Positions 25,437 to 34,770 of a stretch of 64,000 nucleotides of DNA are shown one piece after another (position 1 is the stretch's first letter; every line of letters starts with the position of its first letter). The DNA is taken from contig JAHBWY010000009.1 of the NCBI GenBank assembly GCA_019636735.1, positions 47,884 through 111,883 on the forward strand. The letters run 5' to 3'. The notes below the pieces were generated by a model. It was given only the letters and a program-made list of their open reading frames with translations. It was not told the origin of the DNA and did not search any database. A program made the position numbers and the translations under genes. The DNA is from Phycisphaeraceae bacterium. Lineage in GTDB: Bacteria; Planctomycetota; Phycisphaerae; Phycisphaerales; SM1A02.

Positions 25437-25949
25437 ATGAACACGGTTCGCACTATCCAACTCCTTCTCGCCCTTCCCGCCTTCGCGCTTACCCTGTCGA
25501 TGAGTGCGTGCGAGAAGAAGTCCGAGACGCCCGCCAAGCCCGCCGCCGGAACAACCGGAAAGACAAAGGCCGACGGCCACGACCACAAAGACGGGGACGA
25601 CCACGATCACACGGACGGCCACGGCCATGGCCCCAAGACCGAACTGGGCAGCCAGTCTGCGGGCGACATGACGATCGTGGCCGCACGCGAGGGCGATGTG
25701 ACCGCGGGCGGCGAGGCGACGTTCGACATCAGCGTGTCCGGCGTCGTCGGCAAGCCCTCCGCAGTGCGGGTGTGGGTTGGAAGCCAAGACGGCAAGGGCT
25801 CGATCAAGGCCAAGGCCGAGGCCGAGAGTGACGGCTGGCACGCGCACGCCGAGGTGCCCGAGCCGCTGCCCGTCGGAAGCAAACTCTGGGTAGAGGTTGA
25901 AACTGCCAAGGGCGAGAAGCACATCGTTGGGTTCGATCTCAAGTCGTAG
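25437..25949 (+). CDS. His-rich metal-binding lipoprotein 1
   Basis: A 170-aa protein with an AAGGAG Shine-Dalgarno, a lipobox (LSMSACEKK), a His/Asp-rich linker (HDHKDGDDHDHTDGHGHG) and a C-terminal beta domain with AVRVWVGSQDGKGS, WHAHAEVPEPLP and KLWVEVETAKGEK. The same domain is present in the next gene, so the two arose by tandem duplication. It likely buffers metal in the periplasm next to the RND pump. Confidence 0.7.
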   Translation: MNTVRTIQLLLALPAFALTLSMSACEKKSETPAKPAAGTTGKTKADGHDHKDGDDHDHTDGHGHGPKTELGSQSAGDMTIVAAREGDVTAGGEATFDISVSGVVGKPSAVRVWVGSQDGKGSIKAKAEAESDGWHAHAEVPEPLPVGSKLWVEVETAKGEKHIVGFDLKS

Positions 25950-26051
25950 ACCGTGCGCTCGTCGCACACCGTCCCGGCGGCGCGGTCGGGCGGAACACTG
26001 AAGACACGTCCCGGCGGCACGCGCCCGGCCGCCTTGCTTTGGAGTAGCACC

Positions 26052-26705
26052 ATGAAGAATCCGAATCGCTCGTCCATCGTTCTTGGTCTTGTCGCGGGCA
26101 CCGCGCTCGCCGCTGCTGTCGCAACGATGATGGGGCAGGGGGCCGCGCAGCGCGCTCCCGCCGACACGCAGTACTTCGTCACCGCCGACGACGGCGAGGC
26201 TCACCTGTGGCTCCGCGAAGGCAACACCCTCAAGTTCGTCGCGCATGGGGAGTGCGGCGAGTGCAAGGGCAAGGACCACGACGACCACGACCACAAGGAG
26301 GGCGATGGGCACGACCACGGTAAGCCCGCCGCCACAGCGCCCGCGGGTGGAGCCGGAAAGGCCGGCGGTGACCACGGCGATCACGGGCATGGCGAAGGCG
26401 GAGCGATTGGCACGGCCACCATCGGCGTGTGGACCGTGTCGGTCTCGGGCGAAGTGAAGGCCGGGAACGAGGCTCACCTGGACATCAAGCTCTCAGGAAG
26501 CACGGCCCGCCCCGCAGCCGTCCGCGTGTGGATCGGCTCACAGGATGGCAAGGGCGCGATGAAGCAGAAGGCCGACGGGGGCGGCGCGGAGTTCCACGCA
26601 CACGCCGATGTGCCCGATCCCATCCCCGCGGGCGCTCAACTCTGGATCGAGATCGACGACGGCAAAGGCGGCAAGTCCGTCGGCGGGTTTGCGATCAAGA
26701 AGTAA
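26052..26705 (+). CDS. His-rich metal-binding protein 2 (paralogue of lipoprotein 1)
   Basis: A 217-aa protein. The ATG at 26052 precedes a signal peptide (IVLGLVAGTALAAAVATM). An N-terminal extra domain (YFVTADDGEAHLWLREGN, CGECKGK) is followed by two His-rich linkers (HDDHDHKEGDGHDHG; DHGDHGHG) and a domain paralogous to lipoprotein 1 (AVRVWIGSQDGKGA, FHAHADVPDPIP). Metal binding is inferred from composition and place. Confidence 0.65.
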   Translation: MKNPNRSSIVLGLVAGTALAAAVATMMGQGAAQRAPADTQYFVTADDGEAHLWLREGNTLKFVAHGECGECKGKDHDDHDHKEGDGHDHGKPAATAPAGGAGKAGGDHGDHGHGEGGAIGTATIGVWTVSVSGEVKAGNEAHLDIKLSGSTARPAAVRVWIGSQDGKGAMKQKADGGGAEFHAHADVPDPIPAGAQLWIEIDDGKGGKSVGGFAIKK

Positions 26706-26773
26706 TGGCGGGTAGGGGGCGGCTCCACGCGGCCGATGCGCGACGTCGGGCCGGAGGGGAAGCACGCCGCTCG

Positions 26774-26962
26774 ATTCCGAATCGGCTGGAGTTCATTCCA
26801 GACCGGTTGGAATCGGTTGCGTATGAGCTGCAACACACTCCCGGCGCGTGGGAACACGCTTCCGGGGGATTGGAAGACGCTGCGGGCGACCCGAAGTGCA
26901 TTCCAGACGACCTGGAATGTGTTCACGGCGGCTTGGAATCAGGTCCGGCTGAGTTGAAAGAC
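26774..26962 (+). repeat. Array of nine 21-bp units with internal TTCC-N-GGAA dyads
   Basis: Units start at 26774, 26795, 26816, 26837, 26858, 26879, 26900, 26921 and 26942, exactly 21 bases apart. Most contain a short inverted repeat, for example ATTCC-N9-GGAAT, GTTGC-N9-GCAAC and CTTCC-N8-GGAAG, and the arms covary between units. The array ends 31 nt before the ATG of the P-type ATPase. A 73-codon frame (26736-26957) reads it as heptads such as FQTGWNR and LPGDWKT, but its Shine-Dalgarno is poor. Regulatory array or repeat peptide: undecided. Confidence 0.6.
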
Positions 26963-26993
26963 GGCGGCGCGGACCGCTGGCAAGGATTGGTTC

Positions 26994-29249
26994 ATGGCAA
27001 CCGTCAAGACCATCCTCGCCATTGACCAACTCGACTGCGCCGCCGAGGAGCAGGTGCTCCAGAAGGTCGTGAGCGGGTTGCCGGGGGTGGCGCGGGTGGA
27101 GTGCAACGTGGTAACGAGGCGCATGACCGTGACGCACGACGCGGCGAGCGTGGCGGGCGAGGCGCTCGCGGCGAGGGTGCGCTCGGTGGGGATGACGCCG
27201 ACGATCATCGCGGCTGCCGGTGCGGTCGGTGAGACGGTCGGCGCGAACGGCTCACAAGCGCACGCGGAGGGCGCGCCCGCTGGGGCCGCCTGCGGAGGTG
27301 CCGCGTGCGCGACCGATGCCGCGCGGGCGGGGCCGGTCGATGACAGGCGGCCGTGGTGGATGAAACACGGGTCGTTCATCCTCTCGGGAGTGCTCGCGGC
27401 GGGGTGCGAAGCGGCGTACTTCGCGGGCGTCGAAGAGACCTCCTGGCCGATCATCGCGGCATCGGTCGCGTCGATGCTACTGGGGGGCCGCGAGACATTC
27501 TTCAAGGGCTGGATCGCGCTCAAGACCTTCACGCTCAACATCAACTTCCTCATGTGCGTGGCGGTGATCGGCGGGGCGGTGATCGGCGCGTGGCCGGAGA
27601 TCGCGCTGGTGGTCTTCCTCTTCGCCTTCGCCGAGCTGATCGAGAAGAAGGCCCTGGACCGCGCCCGCGATTCGGTGCGCGGCCTGATGGCGATGGCCCC
27701 TGACGAGGTGAGCATCAGGCAGCCGGATGGTTCGTGGCGCACCACCGACGCGGGCGCGGTGCCCGTCGGCACGGTCGTCCAGGTGAAGCCTGGTGAGCGG
27801 CTGGCGCTCGACGGCGTGGTGGTCGCAGGCGAGTCGAGCGTGAACCAGGCCCCGGTCACGGGCGAGTCCGTGCCGGTGGACAAGAAGATCGGCGACAAGG
27901 TCTTTGCGGGCACGATCAACGAGTCGGGCGCGCTGGAGTTCAAAACTTCGGGCGGCAAGGACCAAACCACGCTGGCCAAGATCATCCGGACCGTGCAAGA
28001 AGCGCAGGGAAGCCGCGCGCCGACGCAACGATTCGTGGACAACTTCGCCCGGGTCTACACGCCGATCGTCTGCGTCGTCGCCGTGATGGTCGCGGTGGTG
28101 CCTTGGCTGGCGTTTAACCAGCCGTTCTACCCGTGGCTCTACAAGGCGCTCGTGCTGCTGGTGATCGCGTGCCCGTGCGCCCTGGTGATCTCGACGCCAG
28201 TGACGGTGGTGAGCGGCCTGACTGCGGCGGCCCGGCGGGGGATTCTCATCAAGGGCGGCGTACACCTGGAGAACGGCCGCAAGCTAAAGGTCATCGCGCT
28301 CGACAAGACGGGGACCATCACCGAGGGCAAGCCACATGTGATGGACGTGCAACCCATCGGCGGTGCGAGTAAGGACGATGTGCTGCGGATCGCCGCGAGC
28401 CTGGATGCGCTCTCGCAGCACCCGGTGGCGATTGCGGTTGTCGCCGCGTGGAGCGGCGAGCGGGCGAGCGTCGAGGGGTTCAAGTCGCTCACTGGCCGCG
28501 GCGTCGAGGGGACAATCGCGGGCGAACCGTACTTCGTCGGCAATCACCGCCTCGCCGAGGAGCGAAAGGTCTGCTCGCTGGAGGTCGAGGCCGTCCTAAG
28601 ACACTTCGAGGTGCAGGGCAAGACGGCGGTCGTCGTTGCGTCGGCGAGCGCGGTGCTGGGAGTGATCGCGGTCGCCGACACGCCTCGCGAGAGCAGTGTG
28701 GAGGCGATCAAGTCGCTGCACGACATGGGCATCAAGACGCTCATGCTCTCCGGAGACAACCAGTCCACCGCGTCGGCCATCGCCTCGACGGTCAGCATCG
28801 ACGAGGCCCGGGGCGGGATGCTCCCTGAGGACAAGCTCGCCGAGATCGAGCGCCTCACAAAGGCGCACGGGGACGCGATCGGCATGGTCGGCGACGGCGT
28901 GAACGACGCCCCGGCCCTGGCCAATTCCACCATCGGCTTCGCAATGGGCGCGGCGGGGACCGATACCGCACTCGAAACCGCCGACGTGGCCCTCATGCAG
29001 GATGACTTGCGCGGCCTGCCCGAGTTTGTCGCACTCTCGCGCCGCACCTGCGCGATCTTGGCCCAGAACATCACGCTCGCCATCGGCATCAAAGTGGTCT
29101 TCTTCGCCCTGACCCTGGCCGGATGCGGGACGATGTGGATGGCGGTCATCGCGGACGTTGGAGCGAGCCTCCTGGTCGTCGGGAACGGGCTGCGGCTGTT
29201 GGGGTGGCGGAGGGGTTCGGCGGCCTTGCGGGGATCGAACAGCCGCTGA
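26994..29249 (+). CDS. P1B-type heavy-metal-translocating ATPase, Zn/Cd/Pb-like
   Basis: The 751-aa transporter has an N-terminal HMA-like domain whose metal loop reads LDCAAEEQ (one Cys, then Glu) rather than CxxC, a short Cys/His-containing linker (ACGGAAC), eight predicted TMs, TGES at 289-292, the ion motif CPC at 393-395, and the phosphorylation site DKTGT at 437-441. The C-terminal TM carries VIADVGASLLVVGNGLRLL, as in Zn/Cd-type P1B-2 pumps. It would move metal from cytoplasm to periplasm, feeding the RND system. AAGGA lies before the ATG. Confidence 0.88.
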   Translation: MATVKTILAIDQLDCAAEEQVLQKVVSGLPGVARVECNVVTRRMTVTHDAASVAGEALAARVRSVGMTPTIIAAAGAVGETVGANGSQAHAEGAPAGAACGGAACATDAARAGPVDDRRPWWMKHGSFILSGVLAAGCEAAYFAGVEETSWPIIAASVASMLLGGRETFFKGWIALKTFTLNINFLMCVAVIGGAVIGAWPEIALVVFLFAFAELIEKKALDRARDSVRGLMAMAPDEVSIRQPDGSWRTTDAGAVPVGTVVQVKPGERLALDGVVVAGESSVNQAPVTGESVPVDKKIGDKVFAGTINESGALEFKTSGGKDQTTLAKIIRTVQEAQGSRAPTQRFVDNFARVYTPIVCVVAVMVAVVPWLAFNQPFYPWLYKALVLLVIACPCALVISTPVTVVSGLTAAARRGILIKGGVHLENGRKLKVIALDKTGTITEGKPHVMDVQPIGGASKDDVLRIAASLDALSQHPVAIAVVAAWSGERASVEGFKSLTGRGVEGTIAGEPYFVGNHRLAEERKVCSLEVEAVLRHFEVQGKTAVVVASASAVLGVIAVADTPRESSVEAIKSLHDMGIKTLMLSGDNQSTASAIASTVSIDEARGGMLPEDKLAEIERLTKAHGDAIGMVGDGVNDAPALANSTIGFAMGAAGTDTALETADVALMQDDLRGLPEFVALSRRTCAILAQNITLAIGIKVVFFALTLAGCGTMWMAVIADVGASLLVVGNGLRLLGWRRGSAALRGSNSR

Positions 29250-29303
29250 AATCGTGCGTCTACTGAACCGGCCGCGAGTTTGGCCGATATACTGACGGAC
29301 ACC

Positions 29304-29762
29304 ATGCGTCACCCTCTGCTCCGCATCTTGGTCGCCCTGCTCATCGGCGTGGTCACGCCGCTGTGCTGCTGCCAAGCGATGGCGTTGGCGGGAAGCATCT
29401 GCGATGGTCGTCACTCAGCGGCGTCCAATGCGGAGTCCTGCTGCCACGAATGCCCGGGCGACCCGGCTCCCGATCAACGGCAGGACGCACCGAGCAACGA
29501 TCATCCTAGGCCGCCCGGTGAGTGTCCCTCGTGCCCGTCGTGCCAAGGCACAGCGGCAGGCACGGGCGCGAAGGCCGAAGCAAGCCTTCCGGTACTTGAG
29601 GAGCTTTCGAACGAGTTGGCGACGATCGCGCTCGCGGTGCTCTGGAGTCTGCCGCTGTTGGAAGTTCACGACGCGCCGGCACCGTCCGGCTGGGCGGCGG
29701 ACCCGCCGTTCGTAAGGGCCAACCGCGAAGCGCTGCGGTGGCACTGCGCGCTGCTCATCTAG
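29304..29762 (+). CDS. Secreted Cys-rich protein, second of its type
   Basis: A 152-aa protein. ATG at 29304 is preferred to a TTG at 29280 because it begins a clean signal (LLRILVALLIGVVTPL). The mature part is rich in Cys and Pro (CCCQAM, CCHECPGDP, CPSCPSCQG) and ends CALLI. Plan and ending match the protein at 18521-18985. It precedes the MacAB-like exporter genes. Confidence 0.6.
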   Translation: MRHPLLRILVALLIGVVTPLCCCQAMALAGSICDGRHSAASNAESCCHECPGDPAPDQRQDAPSNDHPRPPGECPSCPSCQGTAAGTGAKAEASLPVLEELSNELATIALAVLWSLPLLEVHDAPAPSGWAADPPFVRANREALRWHCALLI

Positions 29763-29873
29763 TACATCCCTGCAACGGACGCACGCCGTCCGAACTGTCC
29801 CCGCGCGAGCGTCAAAGTGTTGCACGCGCGCGAGGGTACGTCACAGGCACCCGCCGCTTTGCAGGGAAGACGC

Positions 29874-31439
29874 ATGACTCCATCGCAGACCGATCTGCGG
29901 GCGCTCCGTCGAGCTCCGCAGCCCACAGAAGAACAACAAGGCCAATCGGCAGCCACATCGCCCGGGAATACCGCGGTGATTGCTCGCCCCAAGGCGAGAT
30001 GGGCCACGAGACTTCTGGTTCCGGGTGCCGTGCTGCTCGCGACCGGCGGGCTCCTCGCGTACGCCGCCCGCGATGCGATCCAGCCACGGCTGGAGGTGTA
30101 TGTCGCTGCGACCATCCCGAAGGAAGGCCCCGTCTCAGTCCCGCCAGTTGACAGCGTGAAGGCAACACCAGAGCTAGCGGAGACGCCTGCCAACGCACCG
30201 TTAGGGCCGGTCGCAGTGCAGGCGCCCGGGTGGATCGAGCCCGCGCCCTATGCCGTCAGCGTGCCTGCGCTCGCGGAGGGCGTGGTTAAGGAGGTTCTGG
30301 TTCTGGAGGGCGAGCGCGTTGAGGCTGGGCAGGTGATCGCTCGGCTGATCGACGACGATGCCCGACTCTTGCTCCGCGCCGCCGAGGCGACCGTCGCGGA
30401 GCGCGACACAGATGTTGCACGCGCTCGCGCGGCGCTCGCGACCGTTGAGTCGCAGGTCGAAGTGGAGAGAACTGCCGCCGCTGAACTGCGCGACGAGGTG
30501 ACTCGCAAGCGTGAGCTGGTCCCCGTCGGCGGATTGAGCGAGGGTACGTTCCGCCGGATGGAGATCCGCTTGGGCGGGTTGGAGGCCAAGGTCGCCACAG
30601 CGGAGAACATGGTGATCGAAACCCAGGCCGCCCTTGCGCAAGCGAAGGCGGCACACGCCGCGGTCCGTGTGCTGCGCGACGAGGCCGCGCTGCGGCTGGC
30701 GCGGATGGAGGTTCTTTCGCCCGTCGCCGGCGTGGTGCTCGCCAGGTTGGTCGAGCCGGGTTCGCGGATCAGTATGAGCGGCAAGGGCGGGGACGCGGGG
30801 CCAAGCGGGGCCACGATGGGAGCGGTACTGCGCGTCTACGACCCGGCGAAGTTGCAGGTGCGTGTGGACGTACCGCTGGCGGACGCTGCCAAGGTGAACG
30901 TCGGCACGCGGGCCACGGTCAGCACCGAAGCATTGGCGGACCAGACATTTAACGGCGTCGTGTCGCGAATCGTGCACGAGGCCAACATCCAGCGGAACAC
31001 CGTGCAATTTAAGGTTGCGATTGACGAGCCCTCACCCATTCTCAAGCCGGAAATGCTCACCCGCGTCAAACTCCACGCGCCCGCCACCGCCGCGCAGCGA
31101 TCCGGCACGAGCACAGGGGGCGGTTCAGGCTCTGTTCACGGCGACCGCGGCAACATGACGCTGCTGGTGCCGACCGCTGCAGTTACCTCAACGGGTGAAG
31201 GAAATGGCCAAGTCTGGGTGGTGGACATCAGCGGCGGCAGCTCCGTCGCCAGACGGCGAGACATCTCCACCGCACCCTCGGCCGATGAGGAGTTCGTCGT
31301 CGTGACCAGCGGGCTCCGCCTCACTGACCGCGTCATCCTCGACCCGCCACCGTCGCCCGCCATTCAAGACGGGACGCGCCTCAAGGTGCTTGGTGAAAGA
31401 ACTGCCACGGCAGCGGTGCCCATTCCGACCACCCCGTGA
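29874..31439 (+). CDS. Membrane fusion protein of MacA/HlyD type
   Basis: The 521-aa adaptor (ATG at 29874 after GGGAAG) has one N-terminal TM (LLVPGAVLLATGGLLAYA), a lipoyl/barrel-sandwich half motif (GVVKEVLVLEGERVEAGQ), a long coiled coil at about 145-240, the second half motif (VLSPVAGVVLARLVEPGS) and a beta-barrel. It pairs with the downstream ATPase and two FtsX-type permeases. A GTG at 29817 would add 19 residues without a Shine-Dalgarno. Confidence 0.8.
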   Translation: MTPSQTDLRALRRAPQPTEEQQGQSAATSPGNTAVIARPKARWATRLLVPGAVLLATGGLLAYAARDAIQPRLEVYVAATIPKEGPVSVPPVDSVKATPELAETPANAPLGPVAVQAPGWIEPAPYAVSVPALAEGVVKEVLVLEGERVEAGQVIARLIDDDARLLLRAAEATVAERDTDVARARAALATVESQVEVERTAAAELRDEVTRKRELVPVGGLSEGTFRRMEIRLGGLEAKVATAENMVIETQAALAQAKAAHAAVRVLRDEAALRLARMEVLSPVAGVVLARLVEPGSRISMSGKGGDAGPSGATMGAVLRVYDPAKLQVRVDVPLADAAKVNVGTRATVSTEALADQTFNGVVSRIVHEANIQRNTVQFKVAIDEPSPILKPEMLTRVKLHAPATAAQRSGTSTGGGSGSVHGDRGNMTLLVPTAAVTSTGEGNGQVWVVDISGGSSVARRRDISTAPSADEEFVVVTSGLRLTDRVILDPPPSPAIQDGTRLKVLGERTATAAVPIPTTP

Positions 31440-31492
31440 CGCACCACTCCCGACCACACCGGCAACTGGCTCGCCGCCCGAAAGAACCGACC

Positions 31493-32254
31493 ATGACCAC
31501 CAACCAGACGAACCATCGAACAAACTCCTCTCGCCCGCCACTCATCCAATGCCGCCGGCTCACCAAGACGTACAAGAAGGGCGACAATACCATCACGCCC
31601 TTGCAGGAGCTCGACCTCGACGTTCCCGCGGGCGACTTTCTCGCCCTGATGGGACCCTCGGGCAGCGGCAAGACCACGCTCCTCAACCTCATCGCCGGGA
31701 TCGACCGTCCCAGCGGGGGCAACCTCATCATTGGCGGCACGGACATCTCCACGCTGTCACGGTCGAAGCTCGCCGATTGGCGGAGCGTGAACGTGGGCTA
31801 CGTCTTTCAGCTCTACAACCTCGTGCCCGTGCTCACGGCCTATGAGAACGTCGAGCTGCCGCTCCTGCTGCACAGAATGTCTGCCAAAGACCGCCACGAG
31901 AAGGTGCAGACCGCGCTGCAACTCGTCGGCATCGCCGATCGGCACGACCACTATCCGCGCCAGCTCTCGGGCGGCCAGGAGCAGCGAGTCGCCATCGCCC
32001 GCGCGATCGTGACCGACCCCACCATCATCGTCGGCGACGAGCCCACCGGCGACCTCGATCAGGAGTCGGCGCAGGCGATCATGGACCTCATGGTCCGACT
32101 CTGCGAGGACCTGGGCAAGACCCTCATCATCGTGACCCACGACGCGAAGAGTGCGGCGTACGCAAAGAGGACGCTGCACCTCGAAAAGGGCCGCCTCATC
32201 GAATCCGCCGAACTCGCCGCCCGCCGTGCACCCCTTGTCCCGCAGGAGACCTGA
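31493..32254 (+). CDS. ABC ATPase, MacB/LolD-like
   Basis: A 253-aa ATPase with Walker [11 protein letters not shown]-loop FQLYNLVP, signature LSGGQ (followed by EQR), Walker [13 protein letters not shown] and H-loop VTHD. It belongs to the MacB/LolD/FtsE class that drives mechanotransmission permeases. An upstream GTG at 31436 overlaps the adaptor stop (GTGA) and would add 19 residues; I prefer the ATG because the extension is not conserved in character. Confidence 0.85.
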   Translation: MTTNQTNHRTNSSRPPLIQCRRLTKTYKKGDNTITPLQELDLDVPAGDFLALMGPSGSGKTTLLNLIAGIDRPSGGNLIIGGTDISTLSRSKLADWRSVNVGYVFQLYNLVPVLTAYENVELPLLLHRMSAKDRHEKVQTALQLVGIADRHDHYPRQLSGGQEQRVAIARAIVTDPTIIVGDEPTGDLDQESAQAIMDLMVRLCEDLGKTLIIVTHDAKSAAYAKRTLHLEKGRLIESAELAARRAPLVPQET

Positions 32255-32257
32255 GCC

Positions 32258-33421
32258 ATGATCGCGCCCAAGTTCGTTCCTGTCGTCGTCAAGCAGCTCT
32301 GGCGGCACCGCGTCCGCAGCGTGCTCACGCTCTCCGGCGTCGCCATCGCCATGTTCCTGTTCATTGCTGTGCAGACGCTGCAGGAAGGCGTGCGCCGCTC
32401 GACGCAGACCGCCGCGGGGGACACCAGGCTAGTGGTTTACCGCGAGAACCGCTTCTGCCCCGCCGCCAGCCGTCTGCCGCAGTTCTACGTGGACCGCATC
32501 GAGAAGATCCCGGGCGTGGTCAGCGCGGTGCCGGTCAAGATTGTGGTGAACAACTGCCGTGCCTCGCTGGATGTCGTCACGTTCCGGGGCGTGCCCCGCG
32601 AGGAACTGGTTGGTCCCAGGGGCTGGGCGACTAAGTGGCAACTGATCGCCGGCTCGGTCGCCGAGTGGGAGAAGCGCTCCGACTCGGCCCTTGTGGGCGA
32701 GACACTCGCCGCGCGGCGCGGCTTCCAGGTTGGCCAGTCCTTCGACGCCTCGGGCATCACCGTGACCGTCGCGGGGATCATCCGCTCGCCGGAAGCACAA
32801 GACCAGAACGTCGCCTACGTCCATCTTGACTTCCTCCAGCAGGCCGCAGGGAAGGGAGGCGGGCTGGGGAGCGTGACGCAGTTCACCGTCCGCGTCGATG
32901 ACCCGGCGAAGATGGAGCAGGTGGCTGAGGCGATCGACGCCGAGTTCCGCACTGAGGCCGACCCGACGATGACTAGCCCCGAGAAGGCCTTCGTCGCGCA
33001 GGCCGGGGCCGACATCGTGGAGATTGTGAAGTTCACGCAGTGGCTGGGCTGGGGGTGCCTGGCCGCCGTCCTCGCGCTGGTGGCCAACGCCATCGTGCTC
33101 AGCGTGCAGGACCGCATCAAGGAGCACGCGGTCTTGCAGACGCTGGGGTTCCGCTCCGGCCTCATCGCCCGTTTGATTGTCAGCGAAGGAATGCTCATCG
33201 GCGCGCTCGGGGGCGCGATCGGCACAGGCATCGCCCTGTCGGTGGTCCACTTCGGCAACTTCAGTCTCTCGCAGGAGGGACTGTCGATCGGCGTGAGCGC
33301 GTCGTGGTCAGTCTTGGTTTGGGGCCTCATCATCTCGGCGGGCGTGGGCATCGTGGCGGGCTTGGTGCCCGGGTGGCGAGCCGGGCGGCGTGAGATCGCG
33401 TCCTGCTTCCGGGCAGTGTGA
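32258..33421 (+). CDS. FtsX-family ABC permease 1
   Basis: A 387-aa permease with an N-terminal TM (SVLTLSGVAIAMFLFIAVQ), a periplasmic MacB_PCD-like domain (residues ~45-240), and three C-terminal TMs of the FtsX domain. It starts 3 bp after the ATPase gene with CAGGAG upstream. The separate ATPase and two permeases suggest a heterodimeric MacB-like exporter, possibly for metal chelates or damaged lipoproteins; the substrate is unknown. Confidence 0.82.
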   Translation: MIAPKFVPVVVKQLWRHRVRSVLTLSGVAIAMFLFIAVQTLQEGVRRSTQTAAGDTRLVVYRENRFCPAASRLPQFYVDRIEKIPGVVSAVPVKIVVNNCRASLDVVTFRGVPREELVGPRGWATKWQLIAGSVAEWEKRSDSALVGETLAARRGFQVGQSFDASGITVTVAGIIRSPEAQDQNVAYVHLDFLQQAAGKGGGLGSVTQFTVRVDDPAKMEQVAEAIDAEFRTEADPTMTSPEKAFVAQAGADIVEIVKFTQWLGWGCLAAVLALVANAIVLSVQDRIKEHAVLQTLGFRSGLIARLIVSEGMLIGALGGAIGTGIALSVVHFGNFSLSQEGLSIGVSASWSVLVWGLIISAGVGIVAGLVPGWRAGRREIASCFRAV

Positions 33422-33432
33422 GAAAGGACTTC

Positions 33433-34695
33433 ATGAGACTTCTTCCCTTTGCCTATGCCGTCCGCAACCTGGGGCGATCGCCCTCGCGGCTGTTTCTCTC
33501 TGTCGCTGGAGCGGCGATGGTCGTCCTGCTCATCCTGGTCGCGGGCGGGTTTGTCAACGGCATGAGCCGCGCGCTGCGGACCACCGGCGGCGAGCACAAT
33601 GTCATCCTCATGGGCGCGGGGAGCGAGGAGAGCGTCGAGCGCTCCGAGATCGAGGCGGGCGTGCCGGGGGTGCTCGCGGCGAGCGTCGCAGGCGTGCGAA
33701 CCCGCGCGGGCGTGGCGTATGTCTCGCCCGAGGTGCATGTGATGCTGCCGGTCCGAGTGGGTGCCGCGGCGAGCACCACGACCCAATCAAGCGGCGTGCA
33801 GGCCGCTGCCGCTCAGGGCTCGAGCACATCCTCGATGCCCAGGCCGAAGGGACGACAAGTCATGATGCGAGGAGTCACCACCGCCGCGGCCCTCGTCCAC
33901 GAATCGGTATCGCTCACCGAGGGACGCTGGCCCGAATCCGGAGCCGAAGAAGTCATGGTTGGGCGGATGGCGGCGACTGTGCTTGGGGTTGCCGAGATCG
34001 ACTTGCAGGTCGGCAAAGCAGTGATGATCGACGGCAGACCGTGGGAAGTCGTCGGGCGCTTCAGCGCGCCGGGGACGGTCGTCGAGGCGGAGGTGTGGCT
34101 GCCTCTGGCGGATCTCATGACCGCCACCAAGCGCGAGACCATCTCGTGCGTGGTCCTCACGCTCGATCCCTACAACGAGGAGACGGGCGAGGGGGCCGAG
34201 TTCGGCGACATCGCGGCCTTCGCCAAGACGCGGCCCGACCTGGAACTCGTGCCCATGACCGAGCGCGAGTACTACGGCAAACTCGCCGACTTTTTCGGCC
34301 CGATCAAAATCGTCGCGTGGGTGACGGCGGGGCTGATCGCCGTGGGCGGGCTCTTCGGCGGGCTGAACACGATGTACGCCGCGTTCGCTTCGCGTATCCG
34401 CGAGCTGGGCACGCTCCAATCCATCGGCTACCGACGGCTGGCGATCGTCTGGTCGATGATCCAGGAATCGACGCTGGCGACGGCGGCGGGCGGGCTAATC
34501 GCGTGCGCGGTGGGTGTGTTCATGCTCGACGGGCTGGCGGTGCGGTTCTCAATGGGGGCATTTGGGCTGATGATCGATGAGACGGTGATCGGGCTGGGGC
34601 TGCTGACAGGCCTAGCCCTGGGCGTCGTGGGCGCGTTGCCCCCGGCGATTCGATGCCTCAGGCCGACGATCCCGGTCGCGCTCAAGGCAGTGTGA
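33433..34695 (+). CDS. FtsX-family ABC permease 2
   Basis: A 420-aa permease with the same four-TM plan as permease 1: TM near the start (LFLSVAGAAMVVLLILVAGG), a large periplasmic domain, then three TMs (ITAGLIAVGGLFGGLNTM region, ATAAGGLIACAVGVFML, GLGLLTGLALGVVGALPP). ATG at 33433 has AAAGGA 5 nt upstream; a GTG at 33418 overlaps the previous stop and could add five residues. Confidence 0.82.
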   Translation: MRLLPFAYAVRNLGRSPSRLFLSVAGAAMVVLLILVAGGFVNGMSRALRTTGGEHNVILMGAGSEESVERSEIEAGVPGVLAASVAGVRTRAGVAYVSPEVHVMLPVRVGAAASTTTQSSGVQAAAAQGSSTSSMPRPKGRQVMMRGVTTAAALVHESVSLTEGRWPESGAEEVMVGRMAATVLGVAEIDLQVGKAVMIDGRPWEVVGRFSAPGTVVEAEVWLPLADLMTATKRETISCVVLTLDPYNEETGEGAEFGDIAAFAKTRPDLELVPMTEREYYGKLADFFGPIKIVAWVTAGLIAVGGLFGGLNTMYAAFASRIRELGTLQSIGYRRLAIVWSMIQESTLATAAGGLIACAVGVFMLDGLAVRFSMGAFGLMIDETVIGLGLLTGLALGVVGALPPAIRCLRPTIPVALKAV

Positions 34696-34770
34696 TGGCA
34701 AGCGAGAATGCCGGCGCGGCGCGTGTCGCGAGGCGAGTAGAGTCCAACAGTTTGTTCAAGGAGCTTTGAC

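Noticed and set aside
26774..26962. The 21-bp array as a CRISPR
   Set aside because: Units are contiguous and degenerate with no unique spacers, and there are no cas genes.
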